Shown here: one piece after another, positions 58,072 to 64,000 of the stretch
Layout: every line of letters starts with the position of its first letter
How positions within the stretch are numbered: the stretch's first letter is position 1
Source: Candidatus Sulfopaludibacter sp. SbA3
GTDB taxonomy: Bacteria > Acidobacteriota > Terriglobia > Bryobacterales > Bryobacteraceae
NCBI GenBank assembly: GCA_945893365.1
Contig: CAMDED010000020.1
Location: 1 to 64,000 of the forward strand
Length of the DNA: 64,000 nt
Direction of reading: 5' to 3'
Notes under the pieces: generated by a model
Told to the model about the DNA's origin: nothing
What the model saw: only the letters and a program-made list of their open reading frames with translations
The model's database searches: none
Translations under genes and position numbers: made by a program

Positions 58072-61000
58072 TCAAAAATTCAGTTTCAGCGCTAATTGCA
58101 CTTGGCGGGCGTCGGTTCCAGGCAACGTGGATGAGATGACGCCGAAGGCGGGCGTGCCGACCGTCGCGCCGGGGAAACCGAATGCCGGAGTGTTCATGAG
58201 GTTGAAGGCTTCCGCGCGGAAGTCGAGGCGCCAGCGTTCGGTGACTTGGAAGCTCTTGCCGGCCATGACGTCGAAGTTGACCAGGCCGGGGCTGCGGATG
58301 ACATTGCGGGCGGAGTTGCCGAACAGGTAAGCGGGAGGATTCACGAACGCCGAGGTGTCGAAGAACCGTCCGAGCGTTCTGGCGTCGCGGCTGAGCGGCC
58401 CATCGCCTACGCGGTTGGCGCGCTGGCGTCCGCCCTGGGAGTCGGTCGTGTTGGCGGTGGAGTCGACACCGAAGGGAAGGCCGCTGCGGAGTAACGCGAG
58501 TCCGCCGACCTGCCAGGAGCCAAGCAGGCGTGAGGCAAGAGAATTGCCGTTCCACAACTTGCGACCGGGGCCCCAGGGGAGTTCATAGGTGTAGCTGGCG
58601 ACGAATCGGTGCGCCTGGTCGTCGGCGGAGATGGCGCGTTCGCCGCGCATGTCGTAAAGATTCTGAAGCCGGAAGGAAGAACTGACGCTCGGATTGTCTC
58701 CGGGGAACAGGCCGGAGCCATTGTCGATGGACTTCGACCAGGTGTAGGAGATGAGGTACGTCAGACCAGCGCTGAAGCGCTGTTCGAGCTTCGTCTGCAG
58801 CGAGTGGTAGATCGAGGAAACGCCAAAGCTGTTGTAGGCGATGTTCTGGAATTCGGGGTAGGGACGTCGTTGTGCCGAGGTGAGTCCGCCGAATTGCGAT
58901 GGCGGGCCGAGTTGCTCGGCGCGCAGCTGGTTCAGGTTACCGCCGGGGGTGTAGATGTGCGTACCCTTCGTACCGGCGTAGGCCGCGTCGAGGGCGAGGT
59001 TCCGGCGGAGCTCGCGCTGAACGGAGACGTTCCAGCTTTGCATGTAAGGCGCTCGCGAGTTGACGTCGAAGTGGACGTTCTCGCCGGCAGTCCGGCCGGT
59101 CCGGTCGAATGTGGTGTCGCCGCCGGGGAAGCGGGAAAGGACGAACAGCGGGAGGCTCGGGAATGCCGGAGCGGTTAGGGCGAAGCTGCGCGCATAGGGG
59201 AACGGCGCTTCAAGCGGCGTGCCGGGATTCGAGGCGACCGGGGCCGAGGAGAAGTACATGCCATAGCCGGCGCGAACGACAGTCGAGTCGTTCCAGCGGT
59301 AGGCGAGGCCGAAGCGCGGGCCCATGTTGTTCCAATCGTTCTTGTAGAAGTGGCGCGGGTTGCCGTCTTCCCCGGCGAAGTCGAGCAGGCGGCGCTGGGG
59401 ATTGAAATGCGTCAGGCGGTTGTACTTCTCTACGAAGTGGAAGGCCGGCTCGTAGCGGAAGCCGAAGTTCAGAGTGACGCGCTTGGAGATTTTGAAGTCA
59501 TCCTGAAAGTAGAAGTCGTAGGAGGGGAAGCTCAAGTAGGTGGAGACGCCGGGGAGGAGCTGGAAGCCGGAGCCGCTGCCGAGCAGGTAGCTGGCGAAGG
59601 CGTGGCCGGAGTTGCCCGCTGTGGAAATGCCGGTCTGGAGGGGCCCGAATGAGAACTCGCCCGAGGCGTTAGTCGGATTGTAGTTGTTCGAATAGCTGCG
59701 GCGTAAGTCGAATCCGAATTTGAGATAGTGCCTGCCGTGGATGTGCGTCATGTTATCCACAATCTGGTAGGACGTGACCCGTGTGAGCGCGGGACGGCTG
59801 CGGTCATTGCCGACGGAGGAGAAACCCGTGATGTTGATGCGGGGGAAGTTATCCTGCGGAACGCCGGGGATGCCGAGCTGCGACGGGAAGTTCAAGCCGA
59901 GCGTCGGCGCGGTGCCCTGAGAGTAGACGCGATTCACGCCCAGGCGGAGCTCGTTGATCCAGGTGGGGCGAATCGTGTGAAGGTAGCTGAAGGCGAAATT
60001 CTGCTGGCGGCCTTCGGATGGGTAGTTCGTCGGATTGCCGGCGGTGAGGAACGTGGGAGACGGTAGATCCTCGGTGCGGCTCATGGAGTAGCGGCCCATC
60101 AGGCGGACGGCGGCGGAGGCGGCATGATCGATGCGAAGGTCGCCCTGGTCGTCCTGACGCTTGCCGGGACCGGCGAGGACATAGTTGTTCGCAAGCCCTG
60201 TGCCGTTCTGGTCGGGATAGTAGGCCATGACTTTGGCTGCGGCGGGGTCGAAGCGCGAGGCGGGGATTCGGTTGCCGGGCATCGGATCGCGGAGCACCGC
60301 GTTACCCTGGACGCGCGTCGTGTCCGGATCGTAGATCGCGTTCAAGCCCGAAAAGTCGCCGCCGCGCAACGCGGCGGTGGGAACCGACGACGTGCGGACG
60401 GCGGCGGTGCGGAAGCGCGTCCCTTGCCAGTCGGCGAAGAAGAACGTCTTGTCTTTGCGAATGGGGCCGCCGAGCGCGCCGCCAAACTGGTTCTGACGGA
60501 GGACAGGCTTGCTTTGGGAAGCGGGCGCGAAGAAGTTGCGGGCGTTCAGTTTGTCATTGCGGAGGAACTCGAACATCACGCCATGAAAGGCGTTAGTGCC
60601 GCCCTTGATCGTGGCAAGGATGACGCCCCCTCCAGTTCGCCCGTATTCGGCGGAGAAGCTGTTCGTGAGAATTTTGAACTCTTCGAGCGCGTCGACCATG
60701 GGCGTGTAGCCGACGTTGCCGCCCTTGATGTTGACGGCCGTGATGCCGTCGAGCTGGATTTCATTGAGACGGTTGCGTCCGCCGTTGATACGCGCGGACG
60801 CGCCGGACGTGCCTGCACCGGCGCCGTCTGCGACGCCCGGAACGAGCCCGATCAGGGAGAACGCGCCGCGGCCATTTAGAGGGAGGCCGACGATTTTGCG
60901 GTTGTCGACGACCTGGCCGATAGACCCGGTTTCGGTTTGGAGAACGGGCGCAGCCGCCGTGACTTCGACAATCTCACTCGTCGAGCCGATCGTGAGCGAG

Positions 61001-61317
61001 GCATCCACGCGGGCGCTTTGATCGATCTGGAGAGGGATCTGATTCTGAGTAAACCGCTTGAAGCCCTCCGACTCCACCGAGACCGAGTAGGTTCCGGGGC
61101 GAAGGTTGGGCGCGAAGTAGTTGCCCGGGGCATCGGATTTGACTCGCACCGTGTCGTTGGTCGCGAGGTTAACGACCGTTACGGACGCGTTTGCGATGGC
61201 CGCGCCGGAAGGGTCGGTGACCGTACCGAGAATGGATCCCGTGAAGCTGGCTTGAGCGAAGGCGGCGGCGGCGGAGGCAGCCGCAAGGACGAGGATCAGG
61301 ACGGATCGTTTGTACAT
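58072..61317 (-). CDS. Oar-like TonB-dependent outer-membrane receptor, LacI-controlled
   Basis: 1081 aa from ATG 61317 (signal MYKRSVLILVLAAASAAAAF). After the signal comes a CnaB/carboxypeptidase-regulatory domain ('GSILGTVTDPSGAAIANASV', residues about 27-110). Next is a plug region ('TGSIGQVVDNRKIVGLPLNG') and a long barrel ending 'LALKLNF' with a C-terminal Phe as required for BAM recognition. It is likely an outer-membrane importer of a sugar or polysaccharide fragment, inferred from the divergent lacI and the oxidoreductase. A perfect 14-bp palindrome sits at its start site. It is about one third diverged from the 16402-19782 receptor in layout. Confidence 0.9.
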   Translation of the reverse strand: MYKRSVLILVLAAASAAAAFAQASFTGSILGTVTDPSGAAIANASVTVVNLATNDTVRVKSDAPGNYFAPNLRPGTYSVSVESEGFKRFTQNQIPLQIDQSARVDASLTIGSTSEIVEVTAAAPVLQTETGSIGQVVDNRKIVGLPLNGRGAFSLIGLVPGVADGAGAGTSGASARINGGRNRLNEIQLDGITAVNIKGGNVGYTPMVDALEEFKILTNSFSAEYGRTGGGVILATIKGGTNAFHGVMFEFLRNDKLNARNFFAPASQSKPVLRQNQFGGALGGPIRKDKTFFFADWQGTRFRTAAVRTSSVPTAALRGGDFSGLNAIYDPDTTRVQGNAVLRDPMPGNRIPASRFDPAAAKVMAYYPDQNGTGLANNYVLAGPGKRQDDQGDLRIDHAASAAVRLMGRYSMSRTEDLPSPTFLTAGNPTNYPSEGRQQNFAFSYLHTIRPTWINELRLGVNRVYSQGTAPTLGLNFPSQLGIPGVPQDNFPRINITGFSSVGNDRSRPALTRVTSYQIVDNMTHIHGRHYLKFGFDLRRSYSNNYNPTNASGEFSFGPLQTGISTAGNSGHAFASYLLGSGSGFQLLPGVSTYLSFPSYDFYFQDDFKISKRVTLNFGFRYEPAFHFVEKYNRLTHFNPQRRLLDFAGEDGNPRHFYKNDWNNMGPRFGLAYRWNDSTVVRAGYGMYFSSAPVASNPGTPLEAPFPYARSFALTAPAFPSLPLFVLSRFPGGDTTFDRTGRTAGENVHFDVNSRAPYMQSWNVSVQRELRRNLALDAAYAGTKGTHIYTPGGNLNQLRAEQLGPPSQFGGLTSAQRRPYPEFQNIAYNSFGVSSIYHSLQTKLEQRFSAGLTYLISYTWSKSIDNGSGLFPGDNPSVSSSFRLQNLYDMRGERAISADDQAHRFVASYTYELPWGPGRKLWNGNSLASRLLGSWQVGGLALLRSGLPFGVDSTANTTDSQGGRQRANRVGDGPLSRDARTLGRFFDTSAFVNPPAYLFGNSARNVIRSPGLVNFDVMAGKSFQVTERWRLDFRAEAFNLMNTPAFGFPGATVGTPAFGVISSTLPGTDARQVQLALKLNF

Positions 61318-61339
61318 CGGAAAGCTCCCAAGTTTGGTT

Positions 61340-61384
61340 TGCACACGTGTGCATAAAGTATCACGAATGGGACGGCCTCGTCAA
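61340..61384 (-). promoter_or_regulatory. Promoter with LacI-type operator O1 (TonB receptor)
   Basis: Minus strand: -35 TTGACG (61384-61379), 18-bp spacer, -10 TACTTT (61360-61355). The perfect palindrome TGCACACGTGTGCA (61340-61353) directly follows the -10 and covers the start site, the classic place for LacI repression. The central CG and its match at O2 support this. Confidence 0.72.
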
Positions 61385-61409
61385 TTCGGAGGCGATTGTT
61401 ACAACCATG

Positions 61410-61456
61410 TTGCGGCCAAAAGCGCCGTGCGGTAGGATGGCTTGAACACGTTTGCA
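61410..61456 (+). promoter_or_regulatory. Promoter with LacI-type operator O2 (lacI-like gene)
   Basis: Plus strand: -35 TTGCGG (61410-61415), 17-bp spacer, -10 TAGGAT (61433-61438). TGAACACGTTTGCA (61443-61456) matches O1 at 12 of 14 positions and lies on the start site. The two operator centres are 103 bp apart, close to ten helical turns, so looping is possible. Confidence 0.68.
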
Positions 61457-61474
61457 TTCCGTGGCCGATGAAAC

Positions 61475-62488
61475 ATGCCTTTGTCGATTAAAGATGTGGC
61501 GCGTCTGGCCAGGGTTTCGCATTCCACGGTGTCGCGTGCGCTCGCCAACTCGCAAGCAGTGAACCGGTTGACGGCGGAACGCATACGGCGCATTGCGAAG
61601 GATGCCGGATACCGGCCGAACACCATCGGGCGGAGTCTGGCCACAAGCCGGACCCGCACCATCGGCTTCGTCGTGACGACGGTGGCCGATCCGTTCGTCG
61701 CCGAGGTGGCGGCGGGAATTGAGGACGTGGCGCGGCAGCGGGGCTACGCGGTGTTCCTGGCGAACAGTAACGCCGATCCGGATCGCGAGGTGGCGGTGGT
61801 GCGGTCGTTTCAGGAGCGCCGCGTCGACGGGGTGATTGTAATGGCGTCCAGGGTCGGTGGTCTATATATGCCGCTATTGGCCGAACTCGACGTGCCCATC
61901 ATGCTTGTGGACAATCAACATCCGGGCGGCTTCGCGCATTCGATTTCGATCGACGACCGGGGCGGAGCGCGCCTGATGACGAGCCACCTTGCGGCCCTTG
62001 GGCACAAGCGGATTGCGTATGTCGGCGACCGTAACGGCATGCAATCGGATGCGGATCGCATGAGCGGCTATGCGGATGCGCTGCAGTCCTCGGGAATCGA
62101 GCTCGACGCTGCGTACGTGGCGCTGGGGAACGGCGCGCCGGCTGGCGGCCTCGAAGCCATGCAGTCGCTGCTTGCGTTGAAACAACGGCCCACGGCCGTG
62201 TTCTGCTATAACGACATGACCGCGATCGGAGCGCTGCGGGCGCTGCACAAAGCGGGAGTCCGGGTGCCCGCGGAGATGTCGGTGGCCGGGTTTGACGATT
62301 TGGCGATTGCGTCATTCTTGCAGCCGCCGCTGACGACCGTCCGCCAGCCGAAGGCGGAGATGGGGCGGCAGGCGGCGGCAATCCTGTTCGAGCTACTGGA
62401 AGGAAAGCAACTGGAGGCGCGGATCACGGTACCGGGCGAGTTGATCGTCCGCGAGTCGACTGCGCCATTGGGAAGCATCGCACTATGA
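61475..62488 (+). CDS. LacI-family transcriptional regulator
   Basis: 337 aa. The N-terminal helix-turn-helix and hinge are 'SIKDVARLARVSHSTVSRAL' and 'RRIAKDAGYRPNTIGRSLAT'. The periplasmic-binding-like effector domain follows ('TIGFVVTTVADPFVAEVAAG', 'VDGVIVMAS', 'LGHKRIAYVGDRNGMQSDAD', 'MSVAGFDDLAIASFLQPPLT'). It should bind a sugar and release the operators at 61340-61353 and 61443-61456, controlling the divergent TonB receptor and its own operon. It overlaps the following oxidoreductase by 4 bp. Confidence 0.93.
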   Translation: MPLSIKDVARLARVSHSTVSRALANSQAVNRLTAERIRRIAKDAGYRPNTIGRSLATSRTRTIGFVVTTVADPFVAEVAAGIEDVARQRGYAVFLANSNADPDREVAVVRSFQERRVDGVIVMASRVGGLYMPLLAELDVPIMLVDNQHPGGFAHSISIDDRGGARLMTSHLAALGHKRIAYVGDRNGMQSDADRMSGYADALQSSGIELDAAYVALGNGAPAGGLEAMQSLLALKQRPTAVFCYNDMTAIGALRALHKAGVRVPAEMSVAGFDDLAIASFLQPPLTTVRQPKAEMGRQAAAILFELLEGKQLEARITVPGELIVRESTAPLGSIAL

Positions 62489-63615
62489 ATCAACCTTTGG
62501 ATATCGGCATTGTCGGAATTGGACGCATGGGAGGGGTGCACGTACGCCACTTGCTCGAACTGGAGCGGGAGACGGGCACGTGCCGGCTGTGCGCCGTCGT
62601 GGATAGCGACGCGGCCAAACTCAAACGGTTCTTGAGTGAATTTGGGACGGATGAATTCGCGTATAGAGGCCGGACATTCGCTTCGCTCGATCAGTATCTG
62701 GAGGCGGATGTCTGCCGGGCAACCATGGTGGTCGCGCCCACCGAGCATCACCGTCCGCACGCGATGGCGTTGGCCAAGGCTGGGCATCGGGTGTTGCTCG
62801 AGAAACCGCTGACGGGCACGCTCGAGGGAGACGTGGCGTGCTGCGCGGAATTGGATCGCAGCTATCCCAATGCTGTGATGCTGGCGCTGCAGCGGCGGTT
62901 CGATCAGGCGCTCGCCTACGGGCGCGATTTGATGCGGGAAGGCGCGATTGGACGGGTCTTCAAAGTGTATTCGGCGCTCGAGGATTCGGGTCCGCCGCCG
63001 GACGGGTACCAGAGCGACGGCATCCTGCCGGACATGTCCGTACACAACGTGGACGAAATTCTGTGGCTGGTAGGAGGCATGCCTGATCGGGCGATGGCCG
63101 TGGGGTCGGTGCTGTACAACAAGCGCGTGGCGTCGTGCAAGGAAGACTTTGACGACGCCACGCTCTACATGTGGTTTGGCGAAGAAGTGTTGGGACAGGT
63201 GCAGGTGACGCGGAATCACGTGTCGGGCTATCGCGTGGAGACGGCGATTTACGGGGAGCAGGGGCAGATTCAGATCGGGCGTTTCAACCAGAAACCGCGG
63301 GAGATTGTGGTGGAGGCGTTCGGGCGGCGGGGCCGGAGCGAACCGATCGCGCGGAAGGTGTTTCCGGGAGGCAACGGAGGGGATGCCGCGCCCGAGTTTG
63401 TGGACCGGTTTGGACCGGCGTACAAAGCCGAGGCAACTGCGTTTATCGATTGCTGCCGGCGGGATGCGGAGTTTCCTGCAACGCATCGGGACGGGTTGCG
63501 GGCGCAACAGGTAATCGCTGCGGGGATGCGGGCGGTGTATACCAGGAACGAGGCGGCAGTGGTGGTCCGGCATGACGTTGAACCGGACGAGCACGGGTCC
63601 GGGCTCCGATGTTAG
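62485..63615 (+). CDS. Gfo/Idh/MocA-family oxidoreductase
   Basis: 376 aa. Rossmann start 'LDIGIVGIGRMGGVHVRHLL' and the catalytic motif 'HRVLLEKPLTGTLEGDVAC' (EKP, about residue 101). The substrate-binding part is 'LPDMSVHNVDEILWLVGGMP' (H.VDE in place of the usual H.iD), as in inositol- or scyllo-inosose-type dehydrogenases. It is co-transcribed with the LacI regulator (ATGA overlap), so its substrate is probably what induces the regulon. The C-terminus is 40-50 residues longer than in minimal members. Confidence 0.9.
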   Translation: MNQPLDIGIVGIGRMGGVHVRHLLELERETGTCRLCAVVDSDAAKLKRFLSEFGTDEFAYRGRTFASLDQYLEADVCRATMVVAPTEHHRPHAMALAKAGHRVLLEKPLTGTLEGDVACCAELDRSYPNAVMLALQRRFDQALAYGRDLMREGAIGRVFKVYSALEDSGPPPDGYQSDGILPDMSVHNVDEILWLVGGMPDRAMAVGSVLYNKRVASCKEDFDDATLYMWFGEEVLGQVQVTRNHVSGYRVETAIYGEQGQIQIGRFNQKPREIVVEAFGRRGRSEPIARKVFPGGNGGDAAPEFVDRFGPAYKAEATAFIDCCRRDAEFPATHRDGLRAQQVIAAGMRAVYTRNEAAVVVRHDVEPDEHGSGLRC

Positions 63616-63692
63616 TCCGACATGCAACTCTTCTCAGCAATGCCGGGTTCGAGCGTGGTAGACTGAAGGAGTTGGGCGGTTTCCCGCAGAGC

Positions 63693-63769
<77 letters not shown>

Positions 63770-64000
63770 ATCCAACCTTTTTCTTGGCTGCACTTCGAGT
63801 TTTCAACCGCTTTCTTGCCAACATTCGTGGCTCGTCGCGTCCGCCACCGCCGCAGGCAGCTAGCCGATCTGCCGCAAGGAAGCCCAACCCTAACGAGGTC
63901 GTCGAAACCCGCTCGCCACGAATGCGGAAGCCAAAGGGCTGAGCGAGAAGGACGCAGTCCTCGGCTTGGTCTCCGGCGGGAACGGAGCAGCGCTTCTCTG
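63770..64000. other. Window edge after the tRNA
   Basis: About 230 bp. From about 63892 a plus-strand frame stays open to the window end and translates RRNPLATNAEAKGLSEKDAV and onward, but I recognise no family and see no start codon. tRNA 3' ends are frequent integration sites, but no integrase or att repeat is visible here. Confidence 0.3.

Noticed and set aside
62206-63627. A 473-codon minus-strand frame opposite lacI and the oxidoreductase
   Set aside because: His/Arg/Pro-rich composition without motifs; both plus-strand genes are clear.

Overview
The window looks like a chromosomal segment of an Acidobacteriota bacterium of the Bryobacterales / Solibacter type. This is inferred from GC-rich coding, two very long Oar-like TonB-dependent receptors with N-terminal carboxypeptidase-regulatory domains, a PSD1 cytochrome/DUF1501 pair, DUF362, ceramidase-like and CocE hydrolases, many xylose-isomerase-like TIM barrels and Gfo/Idh/MocA oxidoreductases, and a Rieske/cytochrome b/multihaem cytochrome c respiratory cluster. 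No taxonomic search was possible.

Layout. 1-0.5 kb: edge of an ISNCY-like insertion sequence and a small coiled-coil membrane protein. 0.6-9.6 kb: D-aminoacylase, a short TIM-barrel isomerase, an S1/P1 nuclease, a broken MocA-type oxidoreductase, a secreted beta-carbonic anhydrase, DUF3311 plus sodium:solute symporter, a CPBP protease, and a haem-c/terpene-cyclase-fold protein. 9.6-14.9 kb: DUF1501 and PSD1 (minus strand), divergent from a PQQ-type beta-propeller protein. 14.9-16.3 kb: small proteins (HicB, DUF2442, DUF4160). 16.4-24.2 kb: TonB receptor with promoter and terminator, then DUF362 and gamma-glutamyltransferase. 24.2-28.6 kb: broken PIN/UPF0175 pair, a DUF1501 fragment, a YtrA-type GntR regulator with a stomatin-like protein, and a frameshifted AAA ATPase with a DUF4276 partner. 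28.7-39 kb: UbiD decarboxylase, ribosomal protein S1, a three-gene operon (alcohol dehydrogenase, carboxymuconolactone-decarboxylase-like protein, isomerase), UDP-glucose dehydrogenase, isomerase and oxidoreductase. 39.6-46.3 kb: lipoprotein, ceramidase-like and CocE hydrolases, PEP-CTERM protein, and a second AAA ATPase/DUF4276 pair. 46.8-57.7 kb: one long plus-strand respiratory and cytochrome-oxidase-assembly cluster. 57.8-63.6 kb: broken ParD, a second TonB receptor, and a divergent LacI regulator with an oxidoreductase. The window ends with tRNA-Asp.

The most striking observation is at 33608-34168 (minus). A carboxymuconolactone-decarboxylase/AhpD-like gene is interrupted by one in-frame TGA exactly where relatives carry the second cysteine of a CxxC motif. 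A small stem-loop fitting the bacterial SECIS pattern starts 12 nt after it. I read this as a selenocysteine-containing protein (C77-L-F-U80). It sits in a tightly overlapping operon between a zinc alcohol dehydrogenase and a TIM-barrel isomerase.

Other coherent units: a LacI regulon with matched palindromes at the start sites of both divergent promoters (TonB receptor and lacI/oxidoreductase); two paralogous ATPase/DUF4276 cassettes resembling defence-type ATPase-TOPRIM pairs, one frameshifted; and a scatter of decayed toxin-antitoxin and transposase remnants marking old mobile DNA.
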